Assembly (NCBI GenBank): GCA_030705665.1
Contig: JAUZQA010000251.1
Span: forward strand, 1 to 6,397
Source of the DNA: Bacillota bacterium
GTDB taxonomy: Bacteria; Bacillota; Bacilli; Bacillales_B; DSM-18226
DNA: 6,397 bases
Direction: 5' to 3'
Shown: one piece after another, positions 1 through 5,764 of the stretch
How positions within the stretch are numbered: the stretch's first letter is position 1
How the letters are laid out: each line of letters opens with the position of its first letter
The notes under the pieces: model-generated
The model's database searches: none
What the model was told of the DNA's origin: nothing
Seen by the model: the letters and a program-made list of their open reading frames with translations, nothing else
Program-made: the position numbers and the translations under genes

Positions 1-477
1 GGCGATTTTGGCTGTTTCTTTTCCAATCGTTCCTACACCTATGATACCAATTGTTTTTTTGTGAATTTCACTTTTTAAATTAGAATGACTCCAAGTCTTT
101 ACTTGCTGGTTTTTCACATATGTATGGATTTTTCGGGTTAATGAGAGCATCAGGGCAAAAATTGTCTCTGAAATTGGAAAGGAATGGACACCATTGGCAC
201 TTGTTAATAGGATGTTTTTCGCTGCTAATTTTTCCAAGGGGTGGGAATCAATACCTGCACTCCATGTTTGCAGCCATTTAAGTTTCGAGTCATCCTGCAG
301 ACAATCCTTTTCCATTCCCTTTTTCCACCCGGCAACCACTTCAGCATCCTTAAGATGTCCCTCCCAGATTTCTCTGTCCTTTCCTGTTACAAGGTCCCAA
401 TCAGGAATGATCGTTTTTATTTGCTCAATATGTTTCTGCTCAACTTTATGTGTAATAACTAATTTCCTCTTTGGCAT
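1..477 (-). CDS. D-2-hydroxyacid dehydrogenase, N-terminal part (runs off left edge)
   Basis: The protein is read from the ATG at 475-477 leftwards; 159 codons lie inside the window and the reading frame is open to base 1. It looks like an NAD(P)-dependent oxidoreductase of the D-isomer-specific 2-hydroxyacid dehydrogenase family, which interconverts 2-keto acids and D-2-hydroxy acids in the cytoplasm. Visible signs: a substrate-domain segment WLQTWSAGID (68-77), the NGVHSFPISE stretch (95-104) that precedes the first NAD-domain helix in this family, and the dinucleotide-binding start TIGIIGVGTIG (142-152) with G147-x-G149-x-x-G152. The catalytic Arg, Glu and His of the family lie further on and cannot be checked. 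The start is supported by a GGGGGAG ribosome binding site a few bases upstream (about 483-490). Exact substrate is unknown. Transcription runs away from the neighbouring insertion element, whose left end begins about 75 bp upstream of the start codon. Confidence 0.9.
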   Translation of the reverse strand, partial: MPKRKLVITHKVEQKHIEQIKTIIPDWDLVTGKDREIWEGHLKDAEVVAGWKKGMEKDCLQDDSKLKWLQTWSAGIDSHPLEKLAAKNILLTSANGVHSFPISETIFALMLSLTRKIHTYVKNQQVKTWSHSNLKSEIHKKTIGIIGVGTIGKETAKIA

Positions 478-490
478 TTTTGCTCCCCCA

Positions 491-507
491 ATCGTATCTT
501 ATACGAT
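491..507. promoter_or_regulatory. Short perfect palindrome, possible operator of the dehydrogenase gene
   Basis: ATCGTAT and ATACGAT form perfect 7-bp arms around a 3-bp centre. The palindrome lies between the likely -10 box and the ribosome binding site of the dehydrogenase gene, so it would span the transcription start. That is a usual place for a repressor operator. It could also form a small hairpin in the mRNA leader. No regulator is recognised. Confidence 0.35.
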
Positions 508-508
508 T

Positions 509-538
509 ATCATAACGGAAATTTTAGGAATAGTTTAA
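509..538 (-). promoter_or_regulatory. Possible promoter of the dehydrogenase gene
   Basis: On the minus strand there is a TATGAT -10 box (509-514; 5 of 6 consensus) with a weak TTAAAC -35 (533-538) at 18-bp spacing. The predicted start lies near 502, about 25 bp before the ATG. The -35 match is poor (3 of 6), so this is a tentative call made mainly from position. Confidence 0.35.
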
Positions 539-560
539 CTATTTGCTTGATGGTTTCCTG

Positions 561-598
561 CCCGCACACCCGTGACTTCAGTCGTGGGTTAGGGCGGG
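561..598 (+). repeat. Left-end (LE) hairpin of the insertion element
   Basis: An inner hairpin at 569-588 pairs CCC/GGG and GACT/AGTC with two G-T wobbles between them and a 2-base loop. An outer clamp, CCCGC (561-565) with GCGGG (594-598), encloses it through small internal loops. This is the structure expected for the left end bound by a Y1 transposase. It is followed by GGTTTTG and could incidentally slow transcription. Confidence 0.7.
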
Positions 599-624
599 GG
601 TTTTGAAAAAATAAGAGTAAAAAG

Positions 625-653
625 CGGACAAGTGTTCGTGAAAATGGTATAAT
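625..653 (+). promoter_or_regulatory. tnpB promoter, extended -10 type
   Basis: TATAAT (648-653) is preceded by TGG, giving an extended -10. CGGACA (625-630) lies 17 bp upstream and matches 4 of 6 of the -35 consensus. The predicted start is near 660, about 28 bp before the tnpB ATG. The promoter lies inside the element, so tnpB moves with its own expression signal. Confidence 0.65.
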
Positions 654-687
654 ATTCATATAATTAGAAATTTGGAGGTGAGTTTAA

Positions 688-1917
688 ATGGTACGAAAAA
701 CAACCAAACAACGCAACGAAGAATTAGCGAAAGAAGGCAAACAACTCCGTTATTATGGAATCAAGCTCCGCATGAGACCCAGCAAGGCTCAGCGAGAACA
801 AATCCACCAAACGATTGGAAATGCCCGCTTTACTCATAATTTCTATCTCTCCGAGCGGAAAGAAGTGTATCAACTGACTGGCGAGACTCTCACCTACGGT
901 GAGTTTAAAAAGGCTTTTAACAAGCTAAAAGACCACCCTTACTTTAATTGGCTTCAAAAATCGGATAAGTTTGCTTTAGAATGTGCGATGGAAGAAGTGG
1001 AAGATGCCTTCAACCGCTTTTTCAGTGGACAAAACGGTTTCCCGAAATTAAAAAACAAACATTCCTCCAAGCAATCCTACACTACGAAAGAAACCAACCA
1101 TAATATCCACCTTAATATTCAAAATAAAACCGTCAAACTTCTAAAACTTGGAAGTATAAAAGTGAACCTTTCTAAAAAACATCTCAAAATGCTCCAAGAA
1201 CAAGGACTAAAAGGCAGGATTAAATCTGCCACTATCACCTATCATAGCAGTGGACAATACTATGTTTCTTTGAAAATCGAAGAAATCATTCCACTGGAAC
1301 GTCCGTTGGACGTTTTCTCGATCCCTGACAAGGACATCATTGGGTTAGACATGGGCTTGCTTTTCTTCTATATTGACTCCAACGGCAATAAAGTAGACAA
1401 CCCAAAATTTTTAAAAAAAGCCTTAAAAAAGCTGGCAAAATTTCAACGACAGTTGAAAAATAAGAAAAAGGGTAGTTCAAATTACAAAAAGTTTCAAAAG
1501 AAAATCAGCAAACTTCACTTACATATTGCCAACCAACGATTAGACTTTTTACATCAAGAATCCCGCAAAGTGGTGGACGAAAACCAAGTCATCACTTTGG
1601 AGGATTTGAATGTAAAAGGGATGGTCAAAAACAGACGGTTAGCACGAAGTATTTCTGATGTGAGTTGGAGTATGTTTAAAACTTTTGTCACCTACAAAGC
1701 AAAGTGGGCAAACAAGACAGTGGTGTTGGTAGACCGTTTCTTTGCATCAAGCAAACTATGTAACGGATGTAATACTAAGAACACGATGTTATCCCTCTCG
1801 GATAGAGAGTGGGTCTGCCTGAATTGTGGAACCAAGCACGACCGTGATATTAACGCATCCAAAAATATTAAGGAGGAAGGAATCCGTATTTTGCGTTCCC
1901 TTCCCAAAAGTGCATAA
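688..1917 (+). CDS. tnpB: TnpB RNA-guided nuclease, IS200/IS605 family
   Basis: A 409-aa protein of normal length for TnpB, the ancestor-like relative of Cas12. Family members use an omegaRNA made from the element's right end to cut DNA that matches the guide next to a TAM, which helps the element persist after excision. The N-terminal part (about 21-60) has the family's YYGIKLRMRPSKAQ and ARFTHNFYL segments. The RuvC active site looks complete: D221 in GLDMG, E305 in VITLEDLNV, and the HDRDINA motif (384-390) carrying D385/D387. A four-cysteine zinc finger is formed by C358, C361, C377 and C380. A lysine-rich stretch (244-275) is likely to contact nucleic acid. The ATG at 688 has a GGAGGTG site 7-8 bases upstream. 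No frameshift or stop is seen, so it is likely active. It is not a TnpA transposase; the old label 'transposase' would mislead. Confidence 0.95.
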   Translation: MVRKTTKQRNEELAKEGKQLRYYGIKLRMRPSKAQREQIHQTIGNARFTHNFYLSERKEVYQLTGETLTYGEFKKAFNKLKDHPYFNWLQKSDKFALECAMEEVEDAFNRFFSGQNGFPKLKNKHSSKQSYTTKETNHNIHLNIQNKTVKLLKLGSIKVNLSKKHLKMLQEQGLKGRIKSATITYHSSGQYYVSLKIEEIIPLERPLDVFSIPDKDIIGLDMGLLFFYIDSNGNKVDNPKFLKKALKKLAKFQRQLKNKKKGSSNYKKFQKKISKLHLHIANQRLDFLHQESRKVVDENQVITLEDLNVKGMVKNRRLARSISDVSWSMFKTFVTYKAKWANKTVVLVDRFFASSKLCNGCNTKNTMLSLSDREWVCLNCGTKHDRDINASKNIKEEGIRILRSLPKSA

Positions 1918-2158
1918 ATCAAGTTTTCTATTACCGATGGAACATCGGGGTGAGCCTGTCAACGTCAAAGGCGTTGTTTATCAACCGTAAGGTGGGTAAT
2001 GGAGAGAATGTAAGACGTTCCCTATTGGAATGCAGTTCTCGATGAAACAGGAATCTTACGACTAGCAACAATTCACAGCAGGGTTTTGAAGCCTGCAAAG
2101 GCGTTAGAATCCAGCGACTTTAGTCGTGGGAGGTTCAAAAAAAAACCAGTCCCATTTG
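1918..2158 (+). ncRNA. omegaRNA (TnpB guide RNA) scaffold plus guide
   Basis: The non-coding stretch between the tnpB stop and the right end is rich in stems. CCGATG/CATCGG (1934-1939 with 1943-1948); a 7-bp hairpin CAACGTC/GGCGTTG (1960-1966 with 1970-1976, one wobble) with an AAA loop; GTAAGA/TCTTAC (2010-2015 with 2054-2059), enclosing a TTCC/GGAA hairpin; GCAGG/CCTGC (2078-2082 with 2092-2096); and the right-end hairpin CGACT/AGTCG (2115-2119 with 2122-2126). In studied TnpB elements the guide RNA comes from exactly this place, overlapping the tnpB 3' end and the right end, with the guide read from the flank. The guide here should start at 2139 and cover about 16-20 nt. The 5' end is not determined and may lie inside tnpB. 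Expression is inferred. Confidence 0.65.
2111..2130 (+). repeat. Right-end (RE) hairpin of the insertion element
   Basis: CGACT (2115-2119) and AGTCG (2122-2126) pair across a TT loop, extended by CCA/TGG with one bulged G. It matches the left-end hairpin at 17 of 20 positions in the same orientation. GAAT before it and TCAA after it are the likely guide and cleavage tetranucleotides. As RNA it would be the last stem of the omegaRNA before the guide. Confidence 0.75.
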
Positions 2159-2166
2159 GAACTGGT
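2137..2166 (-). terminator. Intrinsic terminator of the 6S-like RNA (minus strand)
   Basis: Read on the minus strand, ACCAGUUCC (2158-2166) pairs with GGGACUGGU (2145-2153) in 9 bp with one U-G wobble around an AAAU loop, followed at once by eight U residues. On the plus strand the same stem has a C-A mismatch and only a short CTTT tail, so the minus orientation is the functional one. The distal two U residues come from the insertion element's right end (TCAA); the native tract was about six U. Confidence 0.85.
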
Positions 2167-2178
2167 CTTTAATGCTTT

Positions 2179-2371
2179 TTAAGGAGCCGCATTTGCCGTA
2201 GATAATATAAGAAAGTTTTAAACCACCACTCCTCAAAGTGGGTGTTCGCAGAAACTATCCTGCATGTCCTCCATGTCGTGTAGACAGAGGCTTGTCATTC
2301 CTGTTTCAATTAAAACTCCCTTTTACAGCTTAAAGGTTAAAACTTTATTATGATTACGAACAACGCAGCTT
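2179..2371 (-). ncRNA. 6S RNA candidate (6S-2/BsrB-like)
   Basis: About 193 nt, read right to left, with no ORF. It folds into the three-part rod typical of 6S RNA, which binds sigma-A RNA polymerase by mimicking an open promoter. Closing stem: AGCUGCGUUG (2361-2370) pairs with the segment at 2185-2195 (two wobbles, one bulge), then CGUA with UACG, AUAAUA with UAUUAU, and AAAGUUUUAACC (2335-2346) with GGUUUAAAACUUU (2212-2224; one bulge). Central bubble: loop on the 5' side; a short hairpin CCACU/AGUGG on the 3' side. Apical arm: GAAAC/GUUUC, then CCUC/GAGG and UGUC/GACA with a UACAC loop. Length, shape, own promoter and terminator fit the family. From memory, B. subtilis bsrB lies beside yocI (recQ), and recQ is close here too. 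A riboswitch is unlikely, as no minus-strand gene follows directly. Ends are approximate. Confidence 0.72.
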
Positions 2372-2376
2372 ATGTG

Positions 2377-2403
2377 ATTATATTACTACAAACGTATTGT
2401 AAA
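2377..2403 (-). promoter_or_regulatory. Promoter of the 6S-like RNA
   Basis: A consensus TATAAT -10 (2377-2382, minus strand) places the start near 2370-2371, which is where the closing stem of the RNA begins. The -35 is less clear: TTTACA (2398-2403) matches 5 of 6 but with a short 15-bp spacer, and TTGAAT (2403-2408) matches 4 of 6 with a long 20-bp spacer. The agreement between -10 position and RNA fold is the main support. Confidence 0.6.
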
Positions 2404-2486
2404 TTCAATGTAAAAAGCACCCAAATTGATTTAAATTTCTGTGACGAAATGTTTTACATGGATTTGCTTTCCCTTTTTATTTGCCG

Positions 2487-3248
2487 TCAATGGTCTGCTT
2501 TTTCAGTGTGTTTAAGCGTACGCAATGCCCGATCTCCTGCTTTTGCGAGAGCTTTTTGTCCGGCAAAATTAGGATGGATGTCCCCAGGGATAATGTATTT
2601 TTCCTGCTTGCCGTTAAAGGCGGAATAGGCATCAGCTAAAAGGGAACCTGTTTGTAGCGCAGTTGGTGCAATAACCCCAGAATTTACTGCACCAATAATT
2701 TGTTCTCCGAAAGTATGTAGAGAACCAAAGATTGGGTCATTTGCGCCAAATGGATTATACAGATTGTAAAGAATAATTGGAGCGTCTGTTTGTGCCTTAA
2801 TTTGAGTAATAATCAAATTTAAGTTGATTAATAATTGTTGTTCAGCTGCAGCGATCTTTTGGTAATCTGGTGGAGAGGCTAGTGTGCCACCTGTTAAACC
2901 AGCAGCTTGTAATAAATCGTTGCTTCCAATATCCAATGTCACAACATCAGCTGATTTTAAGGAGTTTTTAAATGGATCTGTGCTTAAAGCAAGGAGTAAA
3001 CCAGAAGATGTCAAACCAGGATAGCCTAAGTTCGTTACCTTGAAATGTCCTTCACCTATTAAACTTGGGAATGCATGCGGCGATGGCTGCTGACCGATTT
3101 GGTCTGGCAAGTGATAGCCAAAGGTAATCGAATCACCAAGGGCTACAAGGTTTGGCTGTTCCTTTTTTTCTGCGGATACAATCGATGAGAAAATGGTACT
3201 TAGAGCTAAAACAACGATAAGTAATGCTGATAACCTCTTTAACTTCAA
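2487..3248 (-). CDS. Secreted SGNH/GDSL-family lipase or esterase
   Basis: A 253-aa hydrolase that should be exported and act outside the membrane on ester or lipid substrates. Residues 1-26 form a signal peptide: KLKR charges, a hydrophobic core (about 7-22) and a likely cut after IVSA. SGNH blocks follow in order: block I VALGDSITFGY with nucleophile S40 (35-45), block II NLGYPG (73-78), block III LDIGSND with N110 (105-111), and block V PGDIHPNFAG with H225 (221-230). Block V normally has Asp three residues before His; here that place is G222 and the Asp is D223, two before. The start codon is TTG (3246-3248), chosen because GGGAGG stands 8 bases upstream and no nearer ATG fits. It is a single gene, divergent from recQ. 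The substrate cannot be told from sequence; it resembles YpmR-like Bacillus lipases. No convincing terminator is seen between its stop and the 6S promoter. Confidence 0.9.
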   Translation of the reverse strand: MKLKRLSALLIVVLALSTIFSSIVSAEKKEQPNLVALGDSITFGYHLPDQIGQQPSPHAFPSLIGEGHFKVTNLGYPGLTSSGLLLALSTDPFKNSLKSADVVTLDIGSNDLLQAAGLTGGTLASPPDYQKIAAAEQQLLINLNLIITQIKAQTDAPIILYNLYNPFGANDPIFGSLHTFGEQIIGAVNSGVIAPTALQTGSLLADAYSAFNGKQEKYIIPGDIHPNFAGQKALAKAGDRALRTLKHTEKADH

Positions 3249-3269
3249 ATAAATACCTCCCTATGGGAA

Positions 3270-3291
3270 AATTTGTCTAGCAAGACAAATT
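3270..3291. promoter_or_regulatory. Palindrome over the lipase transcription start, likely operator
   Basis: Perfect 9-bp arms AATTTGTCT and AGACAAATT around a 4-bp centre. It overlaps the last bases of the -10 box and covers the predicted transcription start, where a bound dimeric repressor would block initiation. Because transcription would begin inside it, it is unlikely to work as an RNA hairpin. I do not recognise the matching regulator. Confidence 0.6.
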
Positions 3292-3318
3292 ATAATCGAT
3301 TAAATTCGGAATATTCAA
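3289..3318 (-). promoter_or_regulatory. Promoter of the lipase gene
   Basis: Minus-strand TATAAT (3289-3294) with TTGAAT (3313-3318) 18 bp upstream, a plausible sigma-A promoter. The start is predicted near 3282, about 35 bp before the TTG start codon, inside the adjoining palindrome. Confidence 0.65.
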
Positions 3319-3480
3319 TCGTTATTAATCTACAAATTCTGCGTGTTCCTTAAAAGTAGGTGAATCGTGCCCGTGTTCAAGTAAAATGAGGAAAGAAAGG
3401 AACTAAAGGAAAAGTGGTGCCTCCGCCCCAAAAAAATGGAGAAAATACAGTTGGTATCCTCCTTAATAAAATGGCAATAA

Positions 3481-3489
3481 TGCTATAAT
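3481..3489 (+). promoter_or_regulatory. recQ promoter, extended -10
   Basis: TGCTATAAT gives a consensus -10 (3484-3489) with a TG extension. No good -35 is seen at 16-18 bp, which is common for extended -10 promoters. The start would be near 3496, leaving a leader of about 76 nt. The rest of the gap 3319-3480 is A-rich and shows no gene. Confidence 0.55.
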
Positions 3490-3571
3490 ATAGAAAGAAA
3501 AACTTGGTGAATTCTAACAACGTAAAATAGTTTTCATTCCAAAGCAGGATACACAGAAAGGAGCAAATACT

Positions 3572-5692
3572 TTGGTTGACCAGGCAAGACAAATTCTCCA
3601 AACCTATTTTGGCTACTCATCCTTCCGTAAAGGGCAGGAGCAGGCAATTCAGTCCGTTATTTCTGAGAAAAATACCATTTGCGTTATGCCGACAGGCGGA
3701 GGGAAATCCATCTGTTATCAAGTTCCCGCTCTAGTACTGCCAGGAACAACAATCGTTATTTCACCTCTCATTTCATTAATGAAAGACCAGGTTGATACAC
3801 TACTACAGATTGGTGTTTCTGCGGCATTTATTAATAGCTCGTTAACTTCATTAGAAGCCAATCAAAGATTACAGGATGCAATTCAAGGAAAATATAAGCT
3901 TCTCTATATCGCCCCTGAAAGATTGGAATCCTATGAATTTATGGAGAGTTTAAAAAGAATGGATATCCCGTTGGTAGCTGTTGATGAAGCCCATTGTATT
4001 TCCCAGTGGGGACATGATTTTCGTCCAAGCTATCGCCATATTAAAAACTTAGTTGATAGCCTTCCAAACCGCCCGATCGTTCTTGCCCTCACCGCTACTG
4101 CAACTCCTAAGGTACGTGAAGACATTTGCCTCTCCCTTAACATTAACCAAGAAAATACCATTATTACAGGATTTGAACGTCAGAACCTTTCATTTTCCGT
4201 TGTAAAGGGTCAAGATCGGCTTGAGTTTTTAAAAAACTATATTAAAAAGAATGGGAAAGAAGCAGGGATTATTTATGCTGCAACCAGAAAAACGGTTGAT
4301 CAGTTATATGAGCGATTACAGAAAGCGAAAATAAATGTTGCCCGCTATCATGCTGGAATGAATGACAAGGAGAGGAACCATGAGCAGGATCGATTTTTAG
4401 AGGACCAGGCAACGGTGATGGTAGCAACTTCTGCTTTTGGAATGGGGATTGATAAATCAAACATTCGTTACGTTATACACTTTCAGATGCCAAAAAATAT
4501 GGAAAGCTATTATCAGGAGGCGGGCCGTGCCGGCAGAGACGGGCTAGAAAGCGAATGTGTTCTCCTTTATTCTTCGCAGGATGTCCAAATTCAGCGGTTT
4601 TTAATTGATCAATCAAGCGAACGGGTACGAATTTCACACGAATTAGAAAAACTGCAGCAGATGGTTGATTACTGCCATACCGAAAATTGTTTGCAGGAAT
4701 TCATTTTGCACTATTTTGGAGAATCGGATACAGAGCCTTGCGGCAGATGTGGGAATTGTATCGATTCAAGAACGAGCATGGATGTATCAAAAGAAGCGCA
4801 AATGGTGTTGTCGTGTATCATTCGGATGGAGCAGCGTTTTGGTAAATCTATGATCGCACAAGTATTAACTGGTTCAAAAAATAAAAAAATCATAGAACTT
4901 GGTTTTAGTAAGCTTACAACCTATGGAATTATGAAGGAAAAGAGTGCAAAGGATGTAAGTGACTTTATTGAATTTCTAATATCACAGGAACTGATTGGGG
5001 TTAAACATGGGACCTATCCAACTTTGTTTGTAACGGCTAATGGCAGAGATGTTCTTTTAGGAAAGCAGCCTGTGTTTAGGAAGGAAGCCGTGGAAGTTAA
5101 GCAAGTTTCGAAGGAAGATCCATTGTTTGAAGAACTAAGGGCTGTAAGAAAACGGATTGCAGATTCAGAAAAAGTCCCGCCATTTGTTATTTTTTCCGAT
5201 GCGTCTTTAAAAGATATGTGTGTTAAGGTTCCAAAAACAAGCGAAGCTTTTTTGCAGGTTAGCGGCGTTGGCCAGAATAAACTGCAAAAGTATGGGGACG
5301 TGTTTTTAGCTGCGATTCAGGCGTTTTGTGAATCGAATGCTGACTATCAAAGTGAGATGGTGACGGAAGAAAAGCCTAAAAAAGCAACAAAAAAAGCAAC
5401 GGGTGATTCACATTTAGAAACACTAAGTATGCATCAGAGCGGCTTATCGATCGAGGAGATTGCTGAAAAAAGAGAACTTGCGGTAAGCACAATTGAAAAT
5501 CATTTGCTCCAATGTGCTCAACAGAAAATGGATGTTGACTTTACAAAAATAATTCCGGCAGTATTTGTTCCACAATTAGAACAGGCAGTTGAAGAGGCTG
5601 GCAGAGAAAAATTAAAACCTATTAAAGAGCTTCTTCCCGAGGATGTTAGTTATTTTATGATTAAGGGATTTTTAATGATGAGTAAAAAATAA
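3572..5692 (+). CDS. recQ: ATP-dependent DNA helicase RecQ with C-terminal HTH domain
   Basis: A 706-aa 3'-5' DNA helicase for recombination and replication-fork repair in the cytoplasm. Helicase motifs in order: FRKGQEQAI (motif 0, 18-26), MPTGGGKS with K45 (Walker A), VISPLISLMKDQ (62-73), DEAH (138-141) with the aromatic-rich CISQWGHDF loop, ALTATAT (172-178), GIIYAATRK (232-240), TSAFGMGID (286-294) and QEAGRAGRDG (315-324, arginine finger). The RecQ zinc site is complete: C373, C390, C393, C396 with the classic 16-2-2 spacing. A winged-helix RQC domain (about 400-495) is followed by HRDC (about 516-590), a lysine-rich linker (601-609) and a HTH of the HTH_40 type (about 615-650, LSIEEIAEKRELAVSTIENHL). 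This is longer than B. subtilis YocI (about 590 aa from memory). The TTG start (3572-3574) is chosen because AAAGGAG lies 8 bases upstream. Divergent from the lipase and co-directional with the next gene. Confidence 0.96.
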   Translation: MVDQARQILQTYFGYSSFRKGQEQAIQSVISEKNTICVMPTGGGKSICYQVPALVLPGTTIVISPLISLMKDQVDTLLQIGVSAAFINSSLTSLEANQRLQDAIQGKYKLLYIAPERLESYEFMESLKRMDIPLVAVDEAHCISQWGHDFRPSYRHIKNLVDSLPNRPIVLALTATATPKVREDICLSLNINQENTIITGFERQNLSFSVVKGQDRLEFLKNYIKKNGKEAGIIYAATRKTVDQLYERLQKAKINVARYHAGMNDKERNHEQDRFLEDQATVMVATSAFGMGIDKSNIRYVIHFQMPKNMESYYQEAGRAGRDGLESECVLLYSSQDVQIQRFLIDQSSERVRISHELEKLQQMVDYCHTENCLQEFILHYFGESDTEPCGRCGNCIDSRTSMDVSKEAQMVLSCIIRMEQRFGKSMIAQVLTGSKNKKIIELGFSKLTTYGIMKEKSAKDVSDFIEFLISQELIGVKHGTYPTLFVTANGRDVLLGKQPVFRKEAVEVKQVSKEDPLFEELRAVRKRIADSEKVPPFVIFSDASLKDMCVKVPKTSEAFLQVSGVGQNKLQKYGDVFLAAIQAFCESNADYQSEMVTEEKPKKATKKATGDSHLETLSMHQSGLSIEEIAEKRELAVSTIENHLLQCAQQKMDVDFTKIIPAVFVPQLEQAVEEAGREKLKPIKELLPEDVSYFMIKGFLMMSKK

Positions 5693-5764
5693 GGATGCGG
5701 CGGAGGCGATATTTGGAGACAGGAAAGAATATAATGAGTTGATTGATATAAAAAGGAGATAAGT

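Larger units (their letters stand above)
552..2138 (+). mobile_element. IS200/IS605-family insertion element, TnpB-only (IS1341 type)
   Basis: The element carries tnpB and its RNA region but no tnpA (Y1 HUH transposase), so movement would depend on a transposase acting in trans. Both ends carry near-identical subterminal hairpins: left 569-588 and right 2111-2130 agree at 17 of 20 positions, with a shared GACTT/AGTCGTGGG core, as expected for ends recognised as single strands. At the right end the bases GAAT lie just before the hairpin foot (2107-2110) and TCAA follows it (2135-2138); these equal the guide and right cleavage tetranucleotides known for IS608, so I place the right boundary after 2138. 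On the left I place the boundary after TTGAT (547-551), the target/TAM pentanucleotide known for ISDra2. There is no target duplication, which fits the family. The left boundary is less certain than the right, and the A-run at 2137-2145 leaves one or two bases of ambiguity. Confidence 0.8.

Noticed and set aside
194..538. Plus-strand ORFs of 114 and 73 codons
   Set aside because: They are antisense shadows of the dehydrogenase gene, which has a clear NAD-binding motif and ribosome binding site.
561..604. GC-rich hairpin followed by TTTT as an intrinsic terminator
   Set aside because: No plus-strand gene lies upstream, the T run is short, and the near copy at 2111-2130 shows it is the element's left-end hairpin.
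2300..2325. ATTGAAAC/GTTTCAAT string like the end of a CRISPR repeat
   Set aside because: It occurs once; no second repeat or spacer pattern is present. It is explained by the apical arm of the 6S-like RNA.
2140..2371. Riboswitch or T-box leader
   Set aside because: The structured RNA ends in a terminator and no minus-strand coding sequence follows directly; the next thing is the antisense insertion element. No known aptamer core was recognised.
2435..2450. Small hairpin ATTTC/GAAAT after the lipase gene as a terminator
   Set aside because: Only five A/T-rich pairs, with no proper U-tract on the minus strand.
2350..2628. Plus-strand ORF of 92 codons
   Set aside because: It overlaps the 6S promoter and the 3' end of the lipase gene in antisense, has no ribosome binding site and no family likeness.
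3377..3601. Minus-strand ORF of 74 codons in the lipase-recQ gap
   Set aside because: Low-complexity F/L/P-rich translation, no ribosome binding site, and it overlaps the recQ promoter and start.
5730..5735. TATAAT between recQ and the radical SAM gene as a promoter
   Set aside because: No -35 at acceptable spacing and no TG extension; a weak internal promoter is possible but not supported.
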